A stretch of DNA of 64,000 nt from Moricandia arvensis (taxonomy: Eukaryota; Streptophyta; Magnoliopsida; Brassicales; Brassicaceae). Made by a program: the position numbers and the translations under genes. The stretch covers positions 1-64,000 of the forward strand of contig CAJHQP010001975.1 in the NCBI GenBank assembly GCA_905132765.1, written 5' to 3'. This document shows, one piece after another, positions 10,297 through 23,008 of this stretch. Positions within the stretch are counted from its first letter, which is position 1. Every line of letters begins with the position of its first letter. The notes below the pieces were generated by a model, which was not told the origin of the DNA, ran no database searches, and saw nothing but the letters and a program-made list of their open reading frames with translations.

Positions 10297-11832
10297 TCAA
10301 CAACCTTCCACTGTACTAGTCTGCAAGGTAACAGTTCTTACGTCTGTATCTCCCGCAATCACCACTGTGCATCTGTAATCCAAAAGGGAGGACATATTAT
10401 ATACGCCGACTTACCAGTGGATTTTGATTCTTTTGGAGAAAACTAACCTGTTTTTCATAACAAGTCCATTGTCCACAACCCCATCAATCTTTTCCAGGCA
10501 TTTAGCCACGTTAGCTGCATAGTTTGGCATCGATCAAACAATATCAATTAAAAGTAGAGAACATTACACAAGTTTCAATGGTCGAAGTTAAAGCTATTAC
10601 CTAGGCTAGGAATAGGAGTTGTGAATATAACATCAAGAATGTTGTGACCATCACTGGTGACTATAGGAAAGTCTCCACCAAGAGGGCCTGCATCTCCTAC
10701 AGAAGCCCTTCTCCACACCTTTTCCCAAATATGCACAAAGCAAGAAATGTCAAGTGAGGCTTAACACAATCAATAGAACAGAAATGTCAAGATTCATACC
10801 TCTGCGTCGCCTAGATACAAGTCATCTATCTCCTCAGCTATAGCTAACCAATTTAGCTGCAAGCAAAACTTTAAGAAATCATTTCTTGATTTAAGAATAA
10901 TAAAAAGAATTCTTTGATTAGAAACTTTCTTACGGATTGAACTAAGACAGGGATGGATCCTTCGAGGCCAGACTTGTAATGTTCTTCTTTTATCATGAAG
11001 ACTGCCTCATCAGCAGCTTTTACAATAGACTGCACTGTGAAACTCTCGTTGTAAGCCAAAAGCTAAACAATGAGCTTGTTCAAAAGAATACTGCAACTTT
11101 TAAGACGAAACCTCACTCGCCTTTTGTCGCAGAATATAGTCATCTTCCTGTGTTGGTCTTTTCCTCCCTATAACTGAGACAAGCGTACCCTCTTCTACAG
11201 CATCAGCATCATGAAATGCAAAATCAATCTACACAAAGTGCAAACATTACATCCCAAGCTGAAAGATAGACCAAACCGGTTTAGAAAATGCACGGATGCG
11301 GCTACCTGAAAATCATCCCGGAAATGTTTCAAGGGAACTCCATACTTTGCTGCTTCACTCGCACTTCGAGCAGACCTGAGAAGCAGGCAGCAGATGGAAT
11401 GAAGCATGATCAAAGAATCAAATCATAGAGCAGACGAAAAGGACTCACATTGGTACACCAACAACATCTTGTATAGAACCAGAACGAAGTTGATGACCCA
11501 AATAACGTATAGCCAAATCTGAAGCTTCTCCAGATCCTAAACCAATAACCATCCCACTCTTCACGTAACTATCCACCTGAGACACAAAACCAAAAAAAGC
11601 ACCAAACTTGGTATTCAAAGTTTGGATCTTTTTTTTTTTCCTTAGTTGATGATAGCAATCTGATGTCTAAAAGAGTAATGATTTAGTAACTTACGGTGTG
11701 GTGAGCAGCTCGGAGAAGAGGAGAGGGCTCCCGAGAAAGAGTGGCGCTTACTCGAGGTATTGAAACACGTCTGAAGCTACGACGGCGCGTGAAAACAGCG
11801 GACGAGAATGAAAATGCTGCAGCAACTACCAT
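10297..11832 (-). CDS. RPI4: Ribose-5-phosphate isomerase 4-like protein, nine exons
   Basis: Exons from the start codon: 11832-11695, 11576-11449, 11375-11306, 11228-11121, 11062-10934, 10856-10800, 10718-10601, 10514-10448, 10372-10297; 891 nt, 296 residues. The first 46 residues are basic and Ser-rich (MVVAAAFSFSSAVFTRRRRS), a likely plastid transit peptide. Then come VDSYVKSGMVIGLGSGEASD (47-66), the substrate-loop region of RpiA-type isomerases, IDFAFHDADAVEEG at 113-126, and a C-terminus with CTVVIAG. RpiA enzymes interconvert ribose-5-phosphate and ribulose-5-phosphate. The usual DGADE is replaced by HDADAVEE and the KGGGGA stretch is absent, so isomerase activity is uncertain; the At5g44520 class may have another role. 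All introns are GT-AG except the fourth, which must be GC-AG (donor GCGAGT) to keep frame. Otherwise undamaged. Confidence 0.88.
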
Positions 11833-11956
11833 TTTTCTTAGACGATTTATGTCACCGAGTCACCACGACTCGGTGGTTTTGCCGCTCTTATCTCCTTCAG
11901 TTTCGTGTGTGTGGCATACGAATTGATTAACTTTTATTCCATCAATTGCTCATATA
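11833..11956 (-). promoter_or_regulatory. Promoter-proximal region of the RPI4-like gene, cut by Copia-1
   Basis: Only 124 bp separate the RPI4-like start codon from the Copia-1 LTR. It contains a small imperfect palindrome (ACCGAGTCACCACGACTCGGT, 11853-11873). Any promoter elements further out have been displaced by the 4.3-kb insertion. Confidence 0.45.
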
Positions 11957-12251
11957 TGTTGTATAATATATGGTGAGAATTATAATATATGTTTTATATT
12001 AGTTGTTGTATTTTGTCTTTTGGTGTGAACAAAGTTACGAAAAAAGAAGCAGAAAAGATTGAAATTATGGTATTAACTTTTGCTGTGGTTTTAGAGAGAA
12101 TACAAAGTAGTGAAATTTAATTTTTTTTTTCACACCTTACGTCTATTTATAGTACAAAAGATTCATTTATGCAAAAATATCTATCATTATGACTAATTAA
12201 GATAGGTTTGAGACAAGTGTCCTATGTGATGAATAATCATTATTTACAATA
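11957..12251 (-). repeat. Copia-1 3' LTR
   Basis: About 295 bp, left end of the insertion and 3' LTR with respect to the leftward transcript. The inner end reads TTACAATA where the partner has TTACAACA. Confidence 0.9.
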
Positions 12252-12397
12252 CTCTCCCCTGATTATTCATCTTGTATTACGTACTGTCTCATTAAAATCT
12301 TAGTCATGGAAAAACCCTTTAGGAGAAAAACCATGATAAAGGAAAAAGAGTACAGTGACGTAATCTCCCCCTGAGAATAATAGACATAGTTTTTTCT

Positions 12398-15300
12398 TCA
12401 TAGGTCACGCAAATGCCGCATTCCTATACCATGAACGTGTTTTCGGAATGTTGTAGTGGGGAGATATTTTGTAAACAAGTCAGCTGGATTGTCGCATGAC
12501 CGTATATACTCTATGTCCACTTCTTTATTTTTCTCGAGCTCCCGTATGTACGAGAAAAATCTTGGAGGGACGTGCTTTGTTCTGTCGCTCTTTATATAAC
12601 CTTCTTTAAGTTGAGCGACACACGCCGAATTATCTTCAAATATTTCCGTCGGCTCTTTCATCTCAGATATTCCACTTGATTCTTGTATGTGGTGACTCAT
12701 CGATCTAAGCCACACACATTCTCGACATGTTTCGTGAAGCGCAATAGTCTCCGCATGATTCGATGAAGTTGCAACCATAGTTTGTTTTTGGGAACGCCAA
12801 GAGATCGCGGTTCCACCAATTGTAAAAACATAGCCGGTTTGTGATCGAGCTTTATGAGGATCTGATAAGTATCCTGCATCTGCAAAACCAACCATACCAA
12901 ACTCGGGTTTTCTAAAATAAATTAACCCAATGTCAAATGTACCTTGGAGGTAACGGAATATATGCTTGATTCTGTTCCAATGTCTACGAGTACAAGAAGA
13001 AATAGATCTTGCAAGTAGGTTAGTTGCAAAAGCAATATCCGGTCTTGTACAATTTGCAAGATATAGAAGTCCACCGATAGCGCTCATATAAGGTACTTCA
13101 GGCCCAAGTACCTCCTCGCTATCTTCACAGGGTCTGAAAGGATCTTTCTCTACATCGAGAGATCTATTTACCATTGGAGTACTCAAAGGAGTCGCTTTGT
13201 CCATATAAAAGCGTTTCAATAATCTTTTCGTATAATTTGATTGATGCACAAATATTCTTTCTCGGAGATGCTCAATCTGGAGCCCAAGACAAAACTTTGT
13301 CTTGCCGAGATCTTTTATTTCGAATTCTTCTTTCATATGAGTTCGTGCATCATCAACCTCCTTTTGAGTTCCAATTATGTTCAGGTCATCTACATATACA
13401 GCAATGATCACAAAGCCAGATGACGATTTCTTAATAAAAACGCATGGACATATCGTATTGTTCACATATTTTTTTCTCAATAGATATTCACTTAAGCGAT
13501 TGTACCACATGCGTCCGGATTGCTTTAGTCCGTAAAGTGATCGCTGTAACTTGACCGAACAAATCTCCCTAGATTCTGCTATCAATGCTTTTGGCATTTC
13601 CAATCCTTCAGGGAGTTTCATGTATATATCATTATCCAATGATCCATACAAATATGCAGTCACAACGTCCATAAGATGCATTTCAAGATTTTTCGATGCC
13701 GCTAGGCTCATCAAAAATCTAAACGTAATTGCATCCATTACCGGAGAATAAGTTTCCTCAAAATCAATCCCCGGTCTCTGAGAAAAACCTTGGGCAACTA
13801 ATCGGGCTTTATATCTGTTATTTCATTCTTTTCATTTACTTTTCTCACGAATACTCACTTGTACCCAACAAGTTTTATATTCTCAGGCGTTATGACTATA
13901 GGTCCAAAGACATTCCTTTTAGGGAGAGTAATTCAGTTTGTATGGCCTTCTTCCACTCCTCCCAATCATGTCTTTTCATACATTCCAATATGGACCTAGG
14001 ATCTGGATCATCACTTTCGTGATCTATTTCTTTGGACACAGAAAAGGAGAACATTCCATCAACATCTTTTATCTTATTTCTGATCCATAATTTTTCATCT
14101 CGGGCGTAGTTGATGGAAATCTCATACTTCTCTGTTCCCTCCTCGTCATCTGGATCCTTATCTTTATTTGGTTCTTCATGAACCTTTTCGTATATGCCTT
14201 CTTTCAGACATTTTTCAGTATTAGGTTCTTCTAGAACCTTTCCACTTTGCTCAACCAATTTCTTTTTCTTTCGGGGATTTTTATCTTTAGAACCCACTGG
14301 TCTCCCCCTCTTTAACTGAACCCTAGGCTCATTCATTGTGTTTCCATCAGTTTGTCTTTCAGGAACAACAACTCTTGATGGAACATTTTCAACGAGTATA
14401 TATGACTTCGTCACCCTACTCGTATCTGTGAACGCATCTGGTAACTGGTTTGCCAAATTATGCAAATGCACAATTTTCTTAACTTCCAGCTCTCTTTGAT
14501 TCGTAGGGGGATCAAGGTGTAACAACGACTGTGTACACCAAGTAATCTCTTTAGGAATTTCTCTAATTCATCCCCCTAACGCTGGAAATTCTTCTTCATT
14601 AAAATGGCAATCGGCAAATCCTGCCGTAAATATCACCAGTTACTGGTTCAAGATATCTTATTATACTTGGTGACGTATAATCCACATATATTCTCAATCT
14701 CCTTTGTGGGCCCATTTTTGTTCTTTGTGGTGGAGCTATTGGAACATAGACTGCACACCCAAAGACACGGAGATGAGATACATCTGGTTCCTGCCCAGAT
14801 GACAACTGTGATGGGAAGTACTTATTATTTGCACTCGGTCTCAACCGAATTAGTGCAGCCGCATGCAAAATAGCATGACCCTATACCGAGATTGGGAGCT
14901 TTGTTCTCAATATCAACGGTCTTGCAATCAATTGCAACTGTTTTATCAATGACTCGGCCATGCCATTTTGTGTATGAACATGGGGAACTGGATGCTCCAC
15001 ATCAATCCCCACTGACATACAATAATCATTAAAGGCTTGTGATGTAAACTCACCAGCATTATCAAGCCTTACTTTTTTATGGCATATTCTGAGAACTACG
15101 TTCTCAACTTTATTATTTGGGTAATGAACTTTGCGAAAGCCTTATTTCTTGTCATCAAAAGACATATATTTGACCATCTACTGGATGCGTCAATCAATAC
15201 CATGAAATACTTAAACGACCCGCACGGTGGGTGGATCGGCCCACATATATCACCATGTATTCTTTCTAAAATCAATGGTGATTCATTGCCAATCTTTGTT

Positions 15301-15905
15301 GGTGATGGCCGAGTTATAAGTTTTCCTTGAGAACATGCATTACATATAAACTCGTCCGTTTGCAAAATTCTCTCGTTTTTCAACGGATGGCCATTTGAAT
15401 TTTGCACTATTTTTCTCATCATGACTGAACCAGGATGTCCTAGCCTCTCATGCCAGATTTTAAATGTATTAGTAAACTTCATGTTTACTGTGGCATAGGA
15501 CTCAGTCATGTTTATTTTCGTACAATATAGTCTAGAGGATAACATTCTTAACTCTTCCAATATATGTTTCCTTTCGGACTTAATGCAAAGATATTCAATG
15601 TCATCTTTCCTCATAGTTTCAATATGATATCCATTTCTTCGGATATCCTTAAAACTTAATAAGTTTCTATGAGACTCGGGGGAGTATAATGCATTATTTA
15701 TTTCAAATCTCGTCCCCCTTGACATTGAAAAATTGACTCTTCCAGAGCCTTTAATAATCTTTGCATTACCAAATATTGTACTTACGCTTCCAGTGCAATC
15801 TTTTATTTTGAGAATAGAGAAATATTTCTTATCTTTAATTATCGTGTGCGTTGACGTACTATCTGCCAAACACATATCTCCATCCATAGTCTCAAAGTCT
15901 GGCAT
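12398..15905 (-). pseudogene. Copia-1 pol remnant (protease, integrase, RT, RNase H)
   Basis: Reading leftward: 15905-15096 holds a protease remnant (LADSTSTHTIIKD where relatives have DSGTTHT, so the catalytic DSG is lost), the GAG-pre-integrase zinc region (WHERLGHP ... CNACSQGK) and the start of integrase. 14868-14599 is the integrase C-terminal part (HLRVFGCAVYVP). 14525-13896 is the linker. 13738-12398 is a 446-codon open frame with reverse transcriptase (YVDD in VIAVYVDDLNIIG) and RNase H (EDNSACVAQ ... DRTKHV). Stops and frameshifts at about 15090, 14590 and 13800-13890 separate these pieces. The RT-RNase H part is uninterrupted but cannot be made as a polyprotein. Confidence 0.88.
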
Positions 15906-15955
15906 TTTCTCGCTAGTATAACCTCAGTTGGTATAAGAGACTCGTGTTGATAACG

Positions 15956-16252
15956 TGTTGTATAATATATGGTGAGACTTATAATATATGCTTTATATTA
16001 GTTGTTGTATTTTGTCTTTTTGTGTGAACAAAGTAACGAAAAAGAAACAGAAGAGAGAGTGAAACTATTGTATTAACTTTTGCTGTGGTTTTAGAGAGAA
16101 TACAAAGTAGTGAAACTTAATTATTTTCTTTCACACCTCACGTCTATTTATAGTACAAGAGATTCATTTATGCAAAGAAACCTATCACTATGACTAATTA
16201 AGATAGGTTTGAGACAAGTGTCCTATATGATGAATAATCATTATTTACAACA
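15956..16252 (-). repeat. Copia-1 5' LTR
   Basis: 297 bp, 5' LTR for the leftward transcript. It contains TATTTATAGTAC, a likely TATA region. Immediately inside is TTATCAACACG on the minus strand, a candidate primer-binding site of the same form as in Copia-2 (TTATCAGCACG). Confidence 0.9.
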
Positions 16253-16257
16253 ATATA

Positions 16258-16600
16258 CTCATATTTTCCAAAATCATTTTTATATACTCTCTTTACATTA
16301 TAGGACAGTTTTCAACAATTTATTATACTTTAAGATACTTTAGACTTTTAAGATAATTTATGATCTCAAAAATCCTAAACTGTCCTCAATTAATATTTAA
16401 ATTTATTTAATTGTTGTAACTAGATTTATCCCTTAAACTATTCTAGTTGCACGTGTATACGAAGTTAATTTCATTTTGTTTCTTCCCCTCACGTTCGATT
16501 TCGTCTTCTCTCTCTATTCCTCTCTTCTTAACAAGCAACAAAGCTCTCTTTTTTCTCCACCGGTCAACCTTTTTTTTGTCTAAAATCACATGTCCTAACT
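16258..16600. other. AT-rich spacer right of Copia-1
   Basis: No coding content seen. A CT-rich stretch at 16480-16560 resembles a plant 5' leader for the ORF that starts at 16601. Confidence 0.4.
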
Positions 16601-16900
16601 GTGAAAAAGATGATTATGACGGCGGAGAAAAAAACAGCTTCCGACCACCAAGATTGGGACTTCTTCAACAGCCCATTTCGAAATCCTGCTTGGTCACAAA
16701 ATACTTCTAGTGCTGCAGTGTCTCTGTTCCCTTTGTCATCTTGTACAATCTCTTTTCTCTATAACTATTATCAACAACACCATCCCCACCACCACCACCA
16801 TCACCTTGACTCTCATGGTGATGGTTCAGTTCAAAATCTAACACTAGACACCTTCCTCTCTAATCATAGGTTACTTAATTACTGCATAAACACCGATTGA
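16601..16900 (+). CDS. Hypothetical 99-residue ORF with His-rich run
   Basis: The ORF starts MKKMIMTAEKKTASDHQDWD and contains FFNSPFRNPAWSQN and a His-rich stretch (YYQQHHPHHHHHH, about residues 56-68) from a CAC/CAT-rich repeat. It has a leader-like CT-rich upstream region but no recognisable domain. It could be the first exon of a truncated gene or chance. I do not recognise the family. Confidence 0.25.
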   Translation: MKKMIMTAEKKTASDHQDWDFFNSPFRNPAWSQNTSSAAVSLFPLSSCTISFLYNYYQQHHPHHHHHHLDSHGDGSVQNLTLDTFLSNHRLLNYCINTD

Positions 16901-17857
16901 AGTTTGTAGGTTTGTAAGTACCAAAAATTATAGTATTTATAATCTAAACATAGTGCTAAATATACTTTATTTTCTTTTGGGTTAGGCCATTCCTTGAGAG
17001 GAACAATGGCCTCTCTCTCATTGTTTTGGTTTATTAATGTTAGCAAAATGTTGGAGCGAAGCTAATACGGTTATTTATGACGTTTCCAGGACTAGAATCA
17101 GATTCAACTTCTTACATGCCCCTAGGCTAGTCGTTTGATAAGAGCTTTGGCTATGTCAAAATTTTGAGTACAATTATAAATTGGAAAATAAGTAGATTGA
17201 TGACATTTTGGTAATATTTGTTTTAGCCGGGAAGAAGGGATAAACTAATGATCATCCTATTGTTGCTAAGATCATCTCCAAGGCTAAGGTCTAAATTTTC
17301 CATATTTGCTCATGTTTACGTTGTGGTTATCGAGCTAGTTAAAAATAGTTTTTTTGAGTTTTGGAGAATATGTGTGGAATAATAAATTGTCTTTTTATCA
17401 CAATGGATTATTTTAGAGCAAAAATATTGTTTCTTTAGATAAAATATACTTTTGTCTGGTATGCAATCACTAGCAAAATGTATATGTACGTACACATTTC
17501 GATTTGTACAAAGAAACCACCAAATGAGCCATGTCCAAAAATGATTGTAGAAGGGCATGTGAAAGATGAATGGGTCGGTTACACATAGAGTTGAAACCAC
17601 TTACTTATTGAAAATGTATCCATATGTACACATTTCGATTTGCACACATATACAACATGATAATCTAATCCACATGTACACCATTTTTAACATAATCCAT
17701 AAATTATTTAATTGCCTAAAAAATCATTTTTACTATGTCTCGTTTTGCTGTGAACTCACTTAAAAGATGAATATTTTTTACCTTTGAAAGCTGAAAACTG
17801 AAAAAAAATCAATCCTTCTATAGATTACAAACACAACAATCTTTCCATAGATCACAA
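16901..17857. other. AT-rich spacer before the Helitron helicase remnant
   Basis: No coding content recognised. Two related 24-base stretches around GTACACATTTCGATTTGYAC occur at 17490-17510 and 17626-17645. The left end of the Helitron must lie in or before this region but could not be placed. Confidence 0.4.
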
Positions 17858-20800
17858 ACGTCATTGACAAGATCATTTCAGCTGAAATTCCTCATAAATA
17901 CGGAGAACCAGATCTATATGAAATCATTAAAGATATGATGATTCATAGACCATGTGGAGTTGCTAATATGAATTTTCCGTGTATGGATAATGAGAAATTC
18001 TCAAAGTCATACCTGGAATCATTTTCTGATAAAGCTATCATTAATAGATAAGGATTTCCAGTTTATCAGCGGAGAGAACTCTCAGATCGTCATGTGGAGA
18101 AAAATAGTGTGAAATGTGATAATCAATCTGTTATTACTTATAACGAGAAACTCTCTCTTCGGTATAAGGCTCATATTAATGTTGAGTGGTGCAACCAAGC
18201 TGGATCTATCAAGTACTTATTCAAGTACATTACAAAAGGAAGTGATTGTGTGACCGTCGTTGTGGAACCACCAGATCACATGGTTTCGTAAGTGGTATCT
18301 AACACAAAAGAAACTTCGGCACCAACTAACAGTGAGTCCGTGCTGGGATCTATGACAGAAAGTGTTGAATTCAAAAAGTATGAATTCACATGGTGCAGGT
18401 ATTGTTTACTTAAATAGTAGTAGGGATGAAATACAATATCTATTTTGTTTTAGTATATAATAATGATATATTCTTTATTTTTGTAGATATGTTACTGTGT
18501 GTGAGGCATCATAGAGATTTTTTAAGTTCTCAATTCATTATCGATTTGCTGCACTTGATAAGCTTACTTTTCATTTGCATGATACAATATGTTATTTTCA
18601 AAGGAAAAGATAAGATGCAAGCATTGATCAGTCGTAAACTTATTGAGGATACCATGTTCTTAGCATGTTTTGAGTTGAATAAAGTTGATTCTCTTGGTAG
18701 AACTAAAACTTATGCGCAAATTCCTAATTTTTTTACATATGATAAGCGTCAGAAGAAGTTTAATAGAAGGAAAAGAGGATGTAGCATTGGCAGAATTAAC
18801 TATGCTCCACGTAAGCAGGAAGATGCCTATTATTTGTGTGTGTTGTTAAATATTGTCAAAGGCCTACCAGTTATGATGACTTAAAAACATTTGAAGGTGT
18901 TCTTTATCCTGGATACAAAGAAACATGTTTTGCTCGAGGGTTGTTAGATGATGATCAAGAGTACATCGATGATATTGTAAGGAGAAGTTATGACAACTCA
19001 ACAAATGAAATGAGGCAAATGTTTATTATTATGCTAATGAATGATAGCTTAGCTATGCCAGAAAAGATTTGGGAATCAACTTGGGAGTGTCTCTCTGAGG
19101 ATGTTGAACAAAACATGAGGAAGTCTTTCAACAGACTATGCTAATGCTATAGTTATACTTAACGATTTTCAACATAGAATATGTATGTTGTTTTTGTGTT
19201 TCTGAATTTTAAATTTATGTGGTTGTTAATGTAGGACTACTGTTAAGTGACAAGGATAAAAAGAAGTATACATTACTGGAGATTGAAAAGTTCTTAAGAC
19301 GTAATGGGTCAACTTTAGCAAGATTTAAGTTTATGCCAAAGTTACCAAAGACAAGCAGTCGTGATTCAAATGTCCTGATTCTAGATGAGCAAAACTATGA
19401 TCAAGGAATACTGTTAGAAACACTTGAGAGAGATGTATTAAAGATGACTGATGAACAAAGGAATATATATGAAGAAAACATAAGTGTTGTGAATGAGGGA
19501 AAAAGGGGAATGTTCTTTGTTTATGGATTTTGTGGCACTGAAAAAACCTTTTTTTGGGGATTATTATCTGAAGCTATTAGATCTCAAGGACATATTGCTC
19601 ATAGTGTTGCATCATCTGGGATCGTTTCATTATTGTTATAAGGTGGTAGGACGGCTCATTGAAGATTTAGGATACCACTTAATCCAAATGAGTTTTCTTC
19701 GTGTAATATTTCTCATGAAACATATCAAGCTAATTTAGTGAAATAGGCATCACTCATTATATGAGATGAAGCTCCAATGATGAGTAAGCATTGTTTGAAA
19801 CATTGGATATAAGTTTGTCTGATATTACTGGGAAGCAGAGTAACAACCCTTTTAGTGGAAAGGTAATTGTATTTGGAGGTGATTTTAGGCAAGTTCTCCC
19901 AGTAATACCCGGAGCTGGTAGAGCTGAATTTTTTTGGCGTCAATGAATTCATGGTATCTTTGGGTACTAAACATGGCTCAAACTAACAAAGAACATGAGG
20001 TTGTTTTCTGGTGGGTTGTCAGTTGAAGGATCAAAGGACCTTCAGAGTGGATATTAAAGGTTGGTGACGGTAAACTTGCAAAACCTAATGATTGTGCAGC
20101 TGAGATCGAAATTCCTTCCGAATTTTTGATTATTGACTCTAATGATCCTATAGAAGCCATCAGCAATGCAACATATGGAGATTGTACTTCATTAAAAGAA
20201 AACAAAGAAGCAAAGTTTCTCCAAGAAAGAGCTATTCTATGTCCAACTAATGAGGATACGTGAACAATGATTACATGTCGGATAAACTACATGGTAACTT
20301 ATTCCATTATGATATTTAATACCATTTGAGAGATTTTTTATATTGTACTAAACGTGTCTGTTTAACCTTCAGGTGAGGAAAAGATTTATCTAAGTGCATA
20401 TAGTACTGATCCTACTGATAAAATCTCTTAAAGACGAAAGACTTAATCAAGATTTTCTTAACAACATTAAGGTGTCTGGATTGCCGAATCATAGTCTTAG
20501 GCTGAAGGTTTGTTGTCATGTGATGGTTATGATAAATATTAATCCTACACAAGGGTTGATGAATGGAACAAGATTACATATTACTCAGCTCATGGCTATG
20601 GTGCAAGCTAGGATTATCGCTGAAGAGAAGGTTGGGAAAACAATAAATATTCCATTATAGTTGATTACGCCATCTGATACAAGACTGCCTTTTAAAATGC
20701 GTCGAAGGCAATTTTCCTTAGCAGTTTCATTTGCTATAACAATCAACAAAAACCAAGGACAATCTCTCTTTGAAATTGGCATCTTCCTACCGAGACCTAT

Positions 20801-20937
20801 GTTTTCTCCTGGACAAATATATGTGGCTATTTCTAGGATCACATCAAAGAAAGGGTTGAAGATTTTAATTGTGGACAAAGATGGTAAACCTTAGAAGAAG
20901 ATTATGAATGTCGTTTTCAAAAAAGTTTTTAACAACC
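17858..20937 (+). pseudogene. Helitron replicase/helicase, degenerate
   Basis: The homology begins within the Rep/helicase protein (ISAEIPHKYGEPDLYEIIKD), continues through EKLSLRYKAHINVEWCNQ and YLFKYITKGSD to 18290, resumes near 18615 (EDTMFLACFELNKVD ... NYAPRKQEDAYYL), and covers the Pif1-type helicase from 19219 to about 20937 (LPFKMRRRQFSLAVSFA, YVAISRITSKKGLKIL). The HUH nicking domain is absent. The Walker A motif reads GFCGTEKTFFW where active relatives have GTGKT, so the key Gly is changed, and many stops and frameshifts follow. Intact proteins nick and unwind DNA for rolling-circle transposition. This copy is dead. Confidence 0.88.
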
Positions 20938-22653
20938 TATGAAAAGTAAAAGTGAGGAGGTATGTTATTTTAGACGACTTCTATGTATCCTTTCATATCA
21001 AGTTTTTTTTTTAAATTTTAGCAGGATATACGATTCTAAAATATAATTCTTAATTATTGTAGTTCTGCTCGAGAAAAAGGAATATGATGGATTTCTATCT
21101 TTTAGTATGCTATTTGTTCATTTTTTAGACAAATATTTTTTTTCTATTAAGAGTCTAACCATAGTCAGAAATAAGACAATTTTTTCATTCAGACGCATAA
21201 TCATTTTATGACTCTTAAGACTTATTATTAGATATTGTATTATTCATATCATGAAGCGCATATTACTTAAGAAAAAAACTGAAATAAGAAATTACTAACT
21301 TTTTTACTTTTAGAAGTATGGTTATACTCTTTTTCAGTTACATACTTTTTCTTAATACTTTGCTTCTCCACCATGTTATGGTATCATGAAATCAAATGAA
21401 ATAAGAAAACAGCAAAGATTAGTTATGCATCAAAAGATATTTTGAAAACTAAAGCACACGAGATACTATTACAAACACACAGTTCTATCACTATGATAAC
21501 AAAAATTAATAGATAGTTGTAGTAATAAGCAAACAGGTACAAAGAAACAAATGACATAAGCAGTAAAGAAACGGTACACGAAGTCCCAGACATCAACTCA
21601 GCTCACTTTACGGTCATAATCAACACCAGATTTCAAATTTAAAACAATACACATCTTTCCAAAAGCAAAGATAAATATGACAAGGTTAGTATATATGAAC
21701 ATGCAAAAACAATTCAATATTTCCTATACCCCGAGCCATATGCCCAAATCTATTACTCAATAATAACACAATCATTATAACATATAAAAAATTACAGAAA
21801 AACAAACATATTATATTTTCTGAGCAAGCATTAAGCCATCGACTATGGGCACTAAAACGAATATGATTCATCAGAAAACAGAACTCAAGAGTAATCATAA
21901 CCCACATAAACTCTGAAACAAACCAAAATCCTAAACGCACAGAGATAACAATTTCAATTCGGAAATTCAAAACTACATATAACACACAATAGAAACAGAG
22001 ATTATATTGGATCTAATGAAGCATACATTCATATAAAACTAAATTAATAAAAGAATAACCTTTGTCTTATACTTCTGGTGTTTATCTTCTTTGTCGTGAT
22101 TCTGTTGTTCTTATTTATGGAGTGAAACTTCGCTATTACATCACAAACCTTTACAACTGACGCAGATCTTCAGCTATCGTTGGACATCTCCAGTCTCTAT
22201 TTCTTACTTGTATATCTTGATGATAATCATCTGAAAGTGTAGAGAATAAAAATAGTAAACACATAGATAAACCATAAGGAAATCTGATTGGTGTGGCTTT
22301 AACTTCAAAATAACAAAAAATCTAACCCTTTGTGCATACTATTTCACCATGGATTGAATCCCGATGAATCGTTAAATGATATTGATCTTGATTTCCGCTT
22401 GAAATAGAAGGAAGCAAAAAAACCGTAACTGATAGGATGATAGCTTTGGAGATATCGCTCTGTATTTTTTTTAGAAACGTTGTTCCTAACCGTTTTTTCT
22501 TTCCTACGCTAATTAGTTATTTTATTAACTGGGCCATTTATTAATTATACATGCCACATTTTATACCTAGCCGAATAGCTAGATCCATATTTTGCAATAT
22601 TTTTTTTTCAAAGCGGGTTCATGTTTTTGTTATTAAGATATACTATATACTGT

Positions 22654-22675
22654 TATATATATATATATATATATA
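22654..22675. repeat. (TA)n microsatellite
   Basis: About eleven TA units. Confidence 0.95.
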
Positions 22676-23008
22676 AATAATTATCCATTTTTGGTAAGTA
22701 TTATAAATATGTTTATATATTCAACATCTTTATAAATTACCTTGTAGAAAAATGATTTGAATTTCTTTTTTGTGCAAAATAATATATATTTTCAAAGCAT
22801 AATTAACTTTGTTTTTGTAAGTAATCACTTAGATAACCATAGAATTTACGAATATTTTGTAAAAAAAAATATAATAGGAAAAAGACCAATTTGAAAAAGT
22901 AAGTTATCTATCTTATAAATATATCAACAACAATACAATATGAACAAAGTAAAACATATAGAAACATATACAAACAACTATAGATGTTATACATCATGAA
23001 TAAAAATA

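Larger units (their letters stand above)
11957..16252 (-). mobile_element. Copia-1: Ty1/copia LTR retrotransposon with both LTRs
   Basis: LTRs at 11957-12251 and 15956-16252 begin TGTTGTATAA; the right one ends CA and the left one ends TA by mutation. The flanks are atata at 11952-11956 and 16253-16257, a perfect 5-bp target duplication. Transcription is leftward. A purine-rich tract (complement AGGGGAGAG) abuts the left LTR. The LTRs differ at about twenty positions (near 7 percent), so this is the oldest of the three copia elements here. Gag is missing: the internal region starts at the protease remnant. Confidence 0.93.

Noticed and set aside
10243..10446. 67-codon plus-strand ORF, and an overlapping frame starting MAILTAVLLQ at 10248
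   Set aside because: They are antisense to the last two exons of the RPI4-like gene, whose frame and splice sites fit the family.
21686..21985. 99-codon minus-strand ORF with hydrophobic stretches
   Set aside because: Lies in the non-coding 3' part of a Helitron; hydrophobicity is expected from AT-rich codons.
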